Made by a program: the position numbers and the translations under genes. A stretch of DNA of 64,000 nt from Phoenix dactylifera. Taxonomy: Eukaryota > Streptophyta > Magnoliopsida > Arecales > Arecaceae. Numbering within the stretch: position 1 is the stretch's first letter; each line of letters opens with the position of its first letter. The stretch lies in assembly GCF_009389715.1 (NCBI RefSeq), contig NW_024068185.1, positions 1 to 64,000 of the forward strand, read 5' to 3'. Shown here in pieces: positions 37,101 through 46,915 of this stretch. Under the pieces are notes generated by a model. That model was not told the DNA's origin, searched no databases, and worked only from the letters and a program-made list of their open reading frames with translations.

Positions 37101-40100
37101 GTACAACTTATGACTCTTAACCTTCTACAACTCATGATAACTCTTGTTATCCTGGGTTTTTCACCTTATTGACCTCGACTTGACTTTGACTTTCCAACTA
37201 GGATGCTAGTTGGATGCCACTCACTTTAGGAATCAAGTTTATTATCCAACAAACTTAGTCCGCCAATCTCGGCAGACCGATCTCAATGAACCACTCCGAA
37301 TTCTGCGTCGGAAGTGAGGAGGAGGGTGCCATCTTGTGGGAAGTGGAGGAGTTGAAGCGGCGACGTTGCTCCAGAACTCGATATAGCGGGGGGGTCTTGC
37401 CAGTGACGTACGAAGTCGGGGCTTCGACGGATGGATTGCAGGGGCTTGTCGGAGGCAAATGGATGGAGGTGGAGGGAAGGGGATGGAGTGCGGAAGGCGG
37501 ACTCGCGGCGGAAGAAATTGGAGAGATCGAAGTTGTAGCATATAGGATGGATCTCGTACGTCGACGAAGAAGATGGGGTTGCTGGTGAGGGCGATGCTCA
37601 GGAGGAGCGCTCAGTTTAGTCCCCCTTGTTTGTCCCACTGAGGTGGACAAATCTATCTACGTGTTGGATCTCTATAGGCCCGCTCCATAGCTGAGCTGGT
37701 ACATCGAAATGATTTCTCAATTTCGAGAGATAGTAACTAAGGGCTCGTTTGGTTCGCGGGAAAAGAAGGGGGGAAAGTGTGGTCAACGGGAAAGTAATGA
37801 GATGCCTCTTGTTTGGTTGAAGTTTTCAAAGGAGAGAGAAGGGAAAGTTGTATTCCCATGGGAATGTGATTCCCACATTTCGGGCTCGTTTGGTTCGCGG
37901 GAAAAGAAGGGGGGGAAAGTGTGGTCAACGGGAAAGTAATGAGATGCCTTTGTTTGGTTGGAGTTTTCAAAGGAGAGAGAAGGGAAAGTTGTATTCCCAT
38001 GGGAATGTGATTCCCACATTTCATGGGAAAGTCTTTCCCATGAGAAACATGGGAAAGTTACTTTCCCATGAGGCGGGAATCACTCCATTTTTACTTTTTC
38101 CCAAAAAGTCCCTTCAGCATTAAAGAAGCATTAAAGAGGCATTAAAAACCTAATTTTTATTAAGGGCATAATAGGAATTATATATAATTTTCCTAGGAAA
38201 GTGGATGGCCAACCAAACATAAGCACCTTGGAAATTTGTCACTTTTCCATGGTGAACCAAACATGCCAAACGTACTTTCCTAGGCATCCTCTTCCTAGGA
38301 ATTTGTTTCCCAGGAATCATATTCCTAGGAAGAAAAATGCTTCCCGCGAACCAAACGAGTCCTTCATGGGAAAGTCTTTCCCATGAGAAACATGGGAAAG
38401 TTACTTTCCCATGAGGCGGGAATCACTCCATTTTTACTTTTTTCCAAAAAGTCCCTTCAGCATTAAAGAAGCATTAAAGAGGCATTAAAAATCTAATTTT
38501 TATTAAGGGCATAATAGGAATTATATATAACTTTCCTAGGAAAGTGGATGGCCAACCAAACATAATCACCTTGGAAATTTGTCACTTTCCCATGGTCAAC
38601 CAAACATGCCAAAAGTATTTTCCCATGGGAAAATTTGTTTCCCAGGAATCATATTCTTAGGAAGAAAAATGCTTCCCCGCAAACCAAACGAGCCCTAAGG
38701 AAAATGTTTTGGGCACGGCATATCCGCCTTGTTTTTCAGCGAGCAATCATGCATGAGTGAAATATATTATTTTTCTACTTCAAATATATATATATATATT
38801 AAAAATTTTCCAAATATAAATATATTCGGTATGATTAATTATTTTATAAATATAAATATGATGATAATGGTGGAGACCATAATAGTAATGAAGATAGTGG
38901 AGGCGTTAGTGGTTTTGGTGGCTGGGCGAAGAAATAAGAGTGAAAGAGAAGGTCCCCGGCCCCTCTACCATTTTTGTCTATTCAAAATAGAGGAGGCCTA
39001 GAGCTATCCCGTTTCTATCCCAATATATCCTACCAAGATTGGAACGTAGGCTCCTCATCTAGAGATCGAGAGTCTCGTAGCTGCAAAGTGGAGAGTTTCT
39101 AGTGGAAACTGAAATGAAGGCCAATGTCTTTTAGAACCGAATCTCCATAACTTAAGCTTTAAATACCTATTTGGATGACTAAATATTTAAAAATATAATA
39201 TCAATAAAAGCTAGGAGTCGGTTCAGATTTGAGATCAAAGTACTTAAATATTTTTCAATGAAGTGGTAAGGGAGGCAATGCAGCGTTATGCTACCCTTAA
39301 CCGTGGCCTCGAAGTCATTTAAAGTAAAATCCATAGTACTCACTGGCCATGAATGAATAATTTTTGAGTAAGATTTGTTAGACTGACCAACGAACAGGTA
39401 GATAGGCATTAGCTAGAAGAGGGTTGACGTCGCTACTCCTGTGCCAGGTCAACGACAAGTACGAGAACCCGACGTGGAGGGCTTTGGAATACTGTGGACC
39501 CGACCCCGCATTCGCTGACCAAGTCAAAGCGTCGGTCGACCAGTGCAGCGAAGACGACCGCTTTGGGCCGCTCCACCGCGCCCTGGTCCACATGGGGAGC
39601 CCCGGAGCCGCCCTCTCCCGCGCCGGACTCTCCCTCGCCACCCGCCCCTTCCCAGGCGGCCGCCGCAAGAAGCCCCTCCGGACCATCCTCTGCGACGCCG
39701 TGGTCGTCGGGTCCGGCTCCGGCGGCGGGGTGGTCGCCGGCTTCCTCGCCCGGGCCGGCTACAAGGTGGTCGTCCTCGAGAAGGGCGGCTACCACGCCCG
39801 GTCCAACCTCTCCCTCTGCGAGGGCCCCACCTTGGACCTGATGTACGAGGGCGGCGGCCTCCTCTCCACCACCGACACGGGCGTCGTCGTCCTCTCTGGC
39901 GCCACCGTCGGCGGCGGGTCCGCCATCAACTGGGCGGCGGCCCTCCGCACCCCGGACCACGTGGCCGCCGAGTGGCGGCGCGACCACGGCCTGCAGCTCT
40001 TCGGGAGCGACGCCTACGCTGAGGCGCTCGACGCCGTGTGCGAGCGCATGGGCGTCCAGTCGGACGTGCACGAGATGAAGGAGAGCCTCAACAACGCCGC

Positions 40101-41271
40101 CCTCCGGCGCGGCTGCCTCGAGCTCGGCTATCCGGTCAGCAACATCTCCCGCAACGCCCCGCCCGACCACCACTGCGGCTGGTGCTGCTTCGGGTGCAAA
40201 GACGGGCGGAAGAAGGCCACCTCCGAGACGTGGCTCGTCGACATGGCGGAGTCCCGCAACGGCGTCATCCTGCCCGGGTGCAGAGCCGTCAGAGTGCTCC
40301 ACCGGGACAGAGGGCGAAGGCGTCGAAAGGTGGCCACGGGCGTGCTGTTCGAAACCGAGAGCGGCGAGACGTGCATCGTGGAGTCGAAGGTGACCGTGGT
40401 GGCCTGCGGCGCGCTGAACACGCCGGTGCTGCTGAAGAGGAGCGGCCTGCGGAACCCGAACATCGGGAAGCACCTCCACCTCCACCCGGTGGTGATGGTG
40501 TGGGGTCACTTCCCGGAGTCCGGGTCCCGGCGGCCGGACTACAAAGAGGAAGAGAAGAGGAGCTACGAGGGAGATATCATGACGGCCATGTCGACGGTCG
40601 CGGCCAACTGGGGGACGACGGGTTACGGCGTGGTGATCCAGACGCCGGCGCTGCACCCGGGGATGTTCTCGGTGGTGACGCCGTGGACGTCCGGCGCCGA
40701 CTTCAAGGACCGGATGACGCGGTTCGCGCGAACGGCGCACGTGTTCGCCCTGGTGAGGGACCGCGGGTCCGGCACGGTGGACGGGGAGGGGAACATAAGC
40801 TACCGGATGGAGAAAGGCGACGAGGAGAGCCTGAAAAACGGGGTGGAGAAGATGCTGCGGATAATGGCGGCGGCGGGGGCGGAGGAGGTCGGGACGCAGC
40901 ACTGCAAGGGGGAGCGGTTCGAGGTGAAGAGGGCGAGCGCGAGGGAGTGGGATAGTTTCGTGAAGGAGGCGAGCCGGAGAGGTGTCGGGTCTCTGACCAC
41001 GCCGGTGTGCTCGGCCCACCAGATGGGGAGCTGCCGGATGGGGGTGGAGGCCTCGACGTCGGCGGTGGACGAGGGAGGGGAGACGTGGGAGGTGGAGGGG
41101 CTTTTCGTGGCCGACACCAGCGTCTTCCCGACGGCGCTTGGGGTGAACCCCATGGTCACCGTGCAGGCCATCGCCTACTGCACCGCCCGCTCCATCGTCC
41201 AGGTGTTGAGGAGGAAGATGATGCAGGAGAACAGAAATCAGAGCCACGGCACCTTTTCCGGGTCAACATGA
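33062..41271 (+). CDS. FAO: Long-chain fatty alcohol oxidase (FAO family, GMC oxidoreductase), three exons
   Basis: Exons 33062-33349, 33676-33945 and 39448-41271 join in phase 0 with GT-AG borders and encode 793 residues. The enzyme oxidises long-chain fatty alcohols to aldehydes with O2 in a membrane; FAO proteins are the plant members of the GMC flavoprotein family. Exon 2 has a hydrophobic segment (ALLGLLRLSLWLLSTWYG) likely to anchor the protein. Exon 3 opens the FAD domain with the dinucleotide-binding loop VVVGSGSGGGVVAGFLARAG (about residues 271-290) ending in VVVLEKGGY, then GATVGGGSAINWAA. Near the C-terminus come SAHQMGSCRMG and ADTSVFPTALGVNPMVTVQA, which hold the His and Asn of the GMC active site. 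The N-terminal exon begins with an ATG whose frame is conserved in the family (REMDSLTAISDTFLPSID). Length is slightly above the usual 720-760. Exon 3 is very GC-rich, unlike its intron. The exact FAO subtype is not assigned. Confidence 0.93.
33971..34118. repeat. Compound microsatellite (CT)n-(TATG)n
   Basis: A CT run at about 33971-34004 is followed by GTGTATATGTATGTATG-type repeats to about 34118, starting only 25 bases inside FAO intron 2. Open frames that read from exon 2 through this array are artefacts of failing to splice. Confidence 0.9.
34901..35605. repeat. Degenerate minisatellite, about sixteen units of 43 bp
   Basis: The unit is approximately AGATCTCAAAGCGCTCCATC followed by CTCTATCATTCATCTACCTGCAT. 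Successive AGATCTCAAAG words are spaced 43 bases apart (for example 35335, 35378 and 35421). The unit lacks stop codons in the plus frames, so it creates long spurious frames at 35001-35414 and 35201-35653. Confidence 0.85.
36560..37650 (-). pseudogene. Broken antisense pseudogene in FAO intron 2, family not recognised
   Basis: A GC-rich block unlike the AT-rich intron around it. Read on the minus strand it gives a protein-like sequence: a Ser/Pro/Arg-rich N-terminal part (resembling a chloroplast transit peptide) from 37650, then SEWFIEIGLPRLAD, an in-frame TAA, then after removing the inserted LTR and one target copy, VEIYLDRIDSVLQEGWWDES and NIYEMVDTSASSDFFDDD, followed by a frameshift into GKVVVVDTQTVLDALLLKA. 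The stop, the frameshift and the LTR insertion at 36777-37251 all mark it as dead. The continuous reading without introns suggests a retrocopy or captured cDNA, but I cannot name the parent gene. Confidence 0.6.
36777..37251 (-). mobile_element. Solo LTR, probably Ty1/Copia, with AACTT target duplication
   Basis: The 475-bp element starts TGTTAG and ends CCAACA (TG...CA borders). It is flanked on both sides by AACTT (36772-36776 and 37252-37256), an exact 5-bp duplication. On the minus strand it carries a TATA box (GTTTATATAAAGG, plus-strand about 36893-36905) and an AATAAA word 50 bases further, so transcription would run on the minus strand. No internal domain is present, so it arose by LTR-LTR recombination. 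The superfamily is inferred from size and wording only. Confidence 0.85.
37741..38695. mobile_element. Harbinger/Tourist-type MITE (outer copy of a nested pair)
   Basis: Outer ends are GGGCTCGTTTGGTTCGCGGG on the left and, reverse-complemented, GGGCTCGTTTGGTTTGCGGG on the right. TAA flanks both sides directly (37738-37740 and 38696-38698), the 3-bp duplication characteristic of PIF/Harbinger elements. The outer copy is made of 37741-37881 plus 38366-38695 (about 470 bp) and is interrupted by a near-identical inner copy. It is rich in short palindromic GGGAAAG/CTTTCCC words and encodes nothing. Confidence 0.9.
37882..38362. mobile_element. Inner MITE copy inserted into its own sibling
   Basis: A full 481-bp copy of the same family (starting GGGCTCGTTTGGTTCGCGGG and ending CCCGCGAACCAAACGAGTCC) sits inside the outer element. 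The outer sequence breaks after CCCACATTTC and resumes with ATGGGAAAGTC, preceded by a second TTC (37879-37881 and 38363-38365). The unbroken version of this junction (CCCACATTTCATGGGAAAG) is visible within the inner copy at 38013-38031, which proves the insertion point and a TTC duplication. Confidence 0.88.
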
Positions 41272-44200
41272 AACAAATTAATATATATAGTATCACTGCA
41301 CAGACCAGCCATCGATTTGCTTGCATGCATGCATGCATGCATGGCTGAGGATCGGAACAGAGTGATGCGCGGCTCACCTCAATGAAAAAGGAGCGGCGGA
41401 TGGTTGACCTGGAGGACACAAGGGAGGGAATATTTACTTCACTTCAACCTTGAGAGGATTGGGTACAAACTGATGGAGAGGATCCGAGCTTGAGAATAGG
41501 TGCATCGTAGTCATAAGAACAAATGAATATTCACATGTACAAGAACAAAGTTTACTAATAATCGGCAAATCATTTCATTTCAATCTATAATTTACATGCA
41601 TAACCAATGAAACAAATGGATAGCCGTCCAAATTCCAGGGTTCGATATGGCTGACGTCCAACTATCAGAATTGGGCACAATTCAAGCATGATGGTCTTGG
41701 GAGATGCAAGAAACTATCAACCACCACCTAAAAGTTCCAGGAGTTGGCTTTTCTTCACCTTCGGATACCCAAGTCAGCATTCTCCTCCGTAGCAGATGAT
41801 TCTACAGTCTCTAAAGAAGTTTCACCGGTATCAGAAACTTGATACACCTTGCACCAGAAATAAGAAATAATGACTAATCGATGGTATTGAAGTGGCACAT
41901 ATGCCCAAAAAAAAAAAAAAAAAAAACGGGGCAAGTTGGTATGTTGGTGATGTAGATGGTACAGTCATCTGAAACAAAGTGAAAAGCACTGGTAAGGCCA
42001 GAAAATCGAATTTATGTTGAAGGGCCACACAGGTGTTGCATTTTATTGATAACAACAAGAGTAAATAAATAAATAAATAAAATTAACTGCCCGGAGACAG
42101 ATTCATGAAAACCTTTGCCACCCATTCCCATTATCCATGCTCGATTGGTTCCCACAAATAAAAGGATGGTGGAAGCACAAGCAAGATCAAGAAAACCCAG
42201 CTTGCGAACTATCGAAACCAACTACATAACAGATGTAGACAGTCAACAGTAATATAGATGAAAACCAGAACAAACACAAGTTGATTAATTCAGTTTCTTG
42301 AAAGAAAAAAAACTTTTTTACCACCTGGGGGTTGACGTACCACTCCACCTTATCTTCCTGATCCCCTCCCAAAAACCAACAATATAGATACAGGAAACAA
42401 TCGACATTTCTAAATGTTATGTCAACTGCCGCATGCCTATTAATTGACTTTGTTTCCTTTTCCTTCATTTTGAAAACTAGGATCAGTGGAAGACAATCCA
42501 AAATAGGCGGGATTTGAACCTAGGTCTCTAGTATCAAACACCCAATGATTGTACCAAGTAACCACATTGGCATCTCAATATAGCCAAAGGTGTCGGTTCT
42601 GTTAATTACAGAGTTTCACAGCTGAATCGAGGAGCAGACTCGGAAAAGAATCGTCGAGATCAGTGATGATTCTTAGAATCATTGTACACGGCTTTCAATA
42701 GAGGAGTTAAATAGGCAAAATTCTAAAATTTTAGTCGAACTTGAATTGCCTGGATGACTCCGATTTCTGCCATAATCGGAGAAGGAAGAAGACTCTTATC
42801 GGAATCTTCTTCTCCACTGCATCATGCCACAGGACACGGTGGCCTTGGGTCTGGCCTTTTCGGGCCAGCCCACAAGCCCAAGGGCTAGGCGCTATCGGAT
42901 TGAGCTTGGCCACTTCGGGTCAGCTCACGGAGCCTAAAAATTAGGATTATTATATTCTTTCTTCCTTAAAATAATTTTGTCCTTGAAATTAACTTACTTA
43001 AGGCTCAAACTTTGAAAGTTCTAAACCATCACATTTTCGAGAAGTACAACCTACGATAACATGAAGCCAAACATTACATCTTAGATTTCAAATCCATCTC
43101 AAACAAATTATAATAAATAAAAGTCCAATTTTATTATCCATTAAATGCAACCAACACTGATTCAGAGTGTCTAAATCAAAACATAAATATCAAACCCATA
43201 ATCCTCAAAATTCAAAAAATTATTAACAACAAATTTAGAGTCAATTTAAAATGCTAAAATGAAAATTACCAAATTTACTAGCGCAAACCCAAGCCTGGAC
43301 CATCATTCGTTTCTCTCGAACCTATTCGTCTTGAGAGATAAAAATAAAAATAGAGATATATGAGCAACACAGCTCAATAGGCAAATCTTAATCTACCTTA
43401 CCATATCAAGTATAAGTTTTTCATGTCAATGCATTATTTAAAAAAAATAACAGTTATTCCAAAATAAGCATTTCATAGTACAGTATATCAATTCATAAAG
43501 AAAATCATGCATGAATAAATCATCCATCTTTCATAAACATAATTTTGTTTATATTGCGAATAAATTCGTAAAACATTTTTCACGTCATTAAATCCTATCA
43601 TGGATCAAAATATTGCTTACAGATATTCGTGCCATGGTCATTATAACCCGTGATAGAGCCATCTTCATAATAGATAAGATATCATAGTTTGTATTCATTA
43701 CCAATTTTAACCCGTTGACAGAGAGCTATTTTTGTTGGATGCTAGTTCCAAAGTGTCGATTAACCCCTATTTCGAGGGGCAGTCATAGCAATTTGAGAGC
43801 TTTTAAAAAACTTGTGTCTTTTTCTTAGAACATCCATATAAATAGATGAAAAATACTTAATGATATGATTAGATTCATATTTCATAACAAAGATGTTTTC
43901 AGCCAAGGTTGCTATATATATATATATATATATATATGTTAATTGATATTTTGGCATCTTTGGTGGTTGTATTTCAGCCAAGGTATTTGAACGTTCCAGT
44001 CGGTTCATAAATTTGTAATCTTCCATTTTACTTCATCACCACGGACGATTAAGAGAAAACTAACAATTTATTTACGCTAGTATTATTATTGAGTCAACTC
44101 TTGTAGGACCTCGTTTTGCATACGATTCAATACCGCCACCATCCGACTCTGTGGATTTAAGCGTTTCGAATGGCGGCACGTGAACTCATGGGCCGGGCCG

Positions 44201-44570
44201 TGCAAACAGAGAGGTGGCAGGCGTGCAACTTTTTGGGATTCCTCCGGCTTCCTTCTTTCTCCCTGTAGATTTGTTTTCGGTTGTTCTCTTTGTCAACCCG
44301 GCTGCAGGGTTGACGTGGTCTAGAGGAGGCGGGACCGATTTGTTGAAAATCGACAGTCATCTCTCTCCCCTCTCCAAAGCGATGAAATCCTTCGGAGGAA
44401 GGCACGGCCATCGCCATCCCCAAGAGGAAAACCCATGCTGAGAGGAAGCCCAGCATGCCTTCTCCATCGGGCAAGCCTTGAGAATATCTTGGCTGCGCCT
44501 GCACATTGAGAGACGTTCTTGGGGACTATCGCATCTCGAATTGTTACCCGAGGAATAAGCTTACGTACCG
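41272..44570. other. FAO 3' flank and intergenic region
   Basis: A GCAT tetranucleotide run lies at about 41321-41343, shortly after the FAO stop. A tRNA-derived SINE-like head lies at 42506-42583. GCCAGCCCACAAGCCCAAGG-type GC-rich wording near 42830-42930 and the AT-rich block 42940-43400 look like old interspersed repeats. A TA microsatellite is at 43914-43938. Bases 44150-44570 are the GC-richer promoter and 5' UTR region of the DUF1218 gene; no clear TATA box. Confidence 0.5.
42506..42583 (-). repeat. tRNA-like sequence, probable SINE head
   Basis: On the minus strand there is a box A-like word TGGTTACTTGG and, about 35 bases further, a box B-like word AGGTTCAAATCCC. The acceptor and T stems do not pair properly, so this is not a functional tRNA gene but fits a tRNA-derived SINE 5' region or a decayed tRNA. 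Confidence 0.4.
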
Positions 44571-45376
44571 ATGGAGAAGCCCAAGCTTGGGAAGCCGGTG
44601 ATTTGCTCCACCATCGTGTTCCTGGGAACGCTCGCCTTCTCCTGCTCCGTCGCAGCCGAATTCAAGAAAGTAAAGGTGATGGTGGCCGGCGAACGATCCG
44701 CTTGATGCGTTCTGGATTGGTATCGGGCAGCGGTGAGGCTGAACTGCTTGAGTTGGGATTTTGCAGGCAAAGGATATGAAGCTGGATGGAAGCCTCTGTT
44801 CGTTGCCGAGGAGCTCCGCTTTTGGGTTGGGGATCGCCGCGGTCGTCTGCCTTTCAATAGCCCAGATTGTTGGGACCTCCGCGGTATGTATTCACTCAGG
44901 AGACAACAAGAGTAGGAGAAGCCGAATCGTCTCCATCACCCTATTGGTTTTATCTTGGTATGCAACGTTTTCGATCTTCTTGCTCGTCTCCACCACCTTA
45001 TTGGTTTTATCTTGGTATGCGACGTTTTCTTATAAAAATGGCTGATCTTCGAATGAGATGCCTCGTTTTTTTGTATTGTATTCGTTTTTTTCTATCAGTT
45101 CTGTTTCGACCATCTTACAGGATCAGCTTTGGATTGGCAACGATTCTATTAGCCGCCGGGTCGAGCATGAACGCCGGACAGCCCTATGGGAAAGGATGGA
45201 TAAATGGGAATTGCTACATGGTCAGGAATGGAGTATTCCTCGGTGCGGCCGTACTCATCGTTCCGACCGTAGTTTTCACTGTGCAATGGGAGCGACGATC
45301 CACCATCGCATGCACCCATCTAGACGAGGAAGCTGGGAGGGATCATCAGCAACGGGAAGTAATTAAGCCTAGATGA
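44571..45376 (+). CDS. DUF1218 membrane protein (MODIFYING WALL LIGNIN-like), three exons
   Basis: Exons 44571-44675, 44767-44957 and 45121-45376 give 183 residues with GT-AG borders and matching phases. Four hydrophobic helices are visible: about 10-29 (PVICSTIVFLGTLAFSCSVA, followed by AAEFKKVK), 53-77, 89-112 and 136-154, with the family hallmarks of an Ala-Glu after helix 1, Cys46 in the loop after it, SW at the end of exon 2, and LLAAGSSMN then GKGWINGNCYMVRNGVFLGA. DUF1218 proteins are small plant-specific tetraspan proteins of the secretory system; Arabidopsis MWL1 and MWL2 influence lignin in cell walls. Specific role here is unknown. A 57-bp tandem duplication creates a second, in-frame donor at 45015, which would add 19 residues (WYATFSIFLLVSTTLLVLS). 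The short form matches the family spacing better. Confidence 0.88.
44928..45029 (+). repeat. 57-bp tandem duplication covering the exon 2 splice donor
   Basis: CGTCTCCATCACCCTATTGG at 44928 is repeated as CGTCTCCACCACCTTATTGG at 44985, and both continue through TTTTATCTTG|GTATGC and ACGTTTTC. The period is 57 bases (19 codons), so both donors preserve the frame. Confidence 0.9.
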
Positions 45377-46915
45377 CGGAAACGACTGACCTTTGTTTGA
45401 GGTGTGCTTGGTTGGAATTCATTCCTGCACAACATGGCTGGCCATGGAGGATCGAAGGACCCCAGCCATCTTTTTTTTTTTTTTGCGTAAGGAGTAAGGA
45501 CCACAACTTTCAGCATCAACAAAAAAAGGAGACGCATCCAACCGAGGATGTCTGGGCCCGCCGTCCAGAATAGGATACTCTTGCAGCTGGGTGGTGGTGG
45601 TCTATAAAGGATGGCTGCAATTGGTCTCCTCCCTTTACCGCCACCAAAATCTCATGTTGTTCCTGGACACACAGAAATACAGAGACTATTACATTTTCCC
45701 TTTTTTTTTTTTCAATCTATCTTTTGCTATTCATTAAACCCCAGCAAAGGCATTTAATTTTTTTTGTCATGCCTTTTGAAGTATTCTCGTACAGTCGACA
45801 AATATGGGCGGCTTCGTTTACATTTTCTCCTACCAGTCCCTCCCTTCCCTCTTTTATTTTTTCGTTTTTTTCGGTTCTATGCGTGGTGCGACCTTTTCCG
45901 TGTGCCAACCAATTCACCCTACCAACAATGAATTGCAACTCACCTGCTGCTAGAACGACCTTCGCTGCTCCGCAGCTAACCATCACCAGATGGCTTTTGG
46001 AAACCCATCGCAGCAAATCATTTTGCTTCCACACAAAGGCATCATGATTTAACAAAGTCTGATTCCTTGACATGCAATTTTCATCATTTCCTAAAGGATA
46101 GGGAAGTAAATAAAATATAGCAAAAATTAAAAGAGCTATTTGCTCTCATGATTGCGGAAGCACCAAATATGCTGCCCATATCAGGAATAGGCATCGCCAC
46201 AACAGCTGCCTTTTATTTTGAAGCACCAAACATCCTAAAATTTTTACCGTAAATTAGTACGGATTGACCACCTTTGGTCATTGCTCATAATTTTCCTTTT
46301 GTTTTTTGTAAACAATCTTATAAAACAGATGACAACATATCCTCTATTCATCAACCATTTCAACTGCCATCTCAAAGACATTTCACACCGATTCCTTGCA
46401 TTCTGCGCCATACTACCGAACTCCAAATTACAAATTTCGAAGACTGAACAAGAAACAGTCAAAACAGATTTTATGGGCTAAGCATCAAATAATAACAATA
46501 AGTACCAAAATTAACAAGTCATTCATAACCATATAAACATTCATCAGCCAACTTTTCTCACCACCTGAACGATGTACATCCTGGTAAGTCGTACATTAGC
46601 AGTTCTTCATCTCAAATTACTTGAGATTATATAAGGAGAGACATGAAATGCCTCTTACTACAACAAAGGAAGCCTGTGCGAGAAAAAGACAGAGGCCATA
46701 CTATGAAAAATTAGTAGGTAGAGACGGCAAAAATTTCTAAAAGACAGTATTTCACATCAGTGGTTAAATGCGAATGGCTACGAGGCCATGACTGGATACA
46801 GGTAAGAGGGTGGTTTTGAGAGCCGCCAGACAGATTAACAGGGTGGAGTAGCAGGACTGACATGAGTACACTGGCAAAACCACAAATCCTCAGGAAATCG
46901 ATCAGATAAAAGCTT
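45377..46915. other. Intergenic region between converging DUF1218 and DCP5-like genes
   Basis: The two genes point toward each other, so this stretch holds both 3' UTRs. Poly-T tracts occur at about 45471-45484 and 45700-45712. The frames at 45717-46073 and 46244-46481 are short and unrecognised. No other gene is seen. Confidence 0.6.

Larger units (their letters stand above)
33946..39447 (+). other. Long FAO intron 2 (5.5 kb) filled with repeats
   Basis: The intron begins GTGAGATGG and ends CTGTGCCAG. It holds a CT and TATG microsatellite cluster, a 43-bp minisatellite, an antisense pseudogene split by a solo LTR, and a self-nested MITE, each listed separately. The remainder (35650-36570 and 38700-39440) is AT-rich with no gene. 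Confidence 0.85.

Noticed and set aside
37709..38123. Overlapping frames in the nested MITE
   Set aside because: They repeat the same peptides because the MITE is duplicated; the element has no coding capacity.
39433..41247. 604-residue minus-strand frame opposite FAO exon 3
   Set aside because: His/Arg/Pro-rich antisense shadow of the GC-rich FAO exon; the plus strand carries FAD and GMC motifs and fits splice borders.
42506..42583. Functional tRNA gene on the minus strand
   Set aside because: Box A and box B words are present but the acceptor and T stems do not pair, so a SINE head or relic is more likely.
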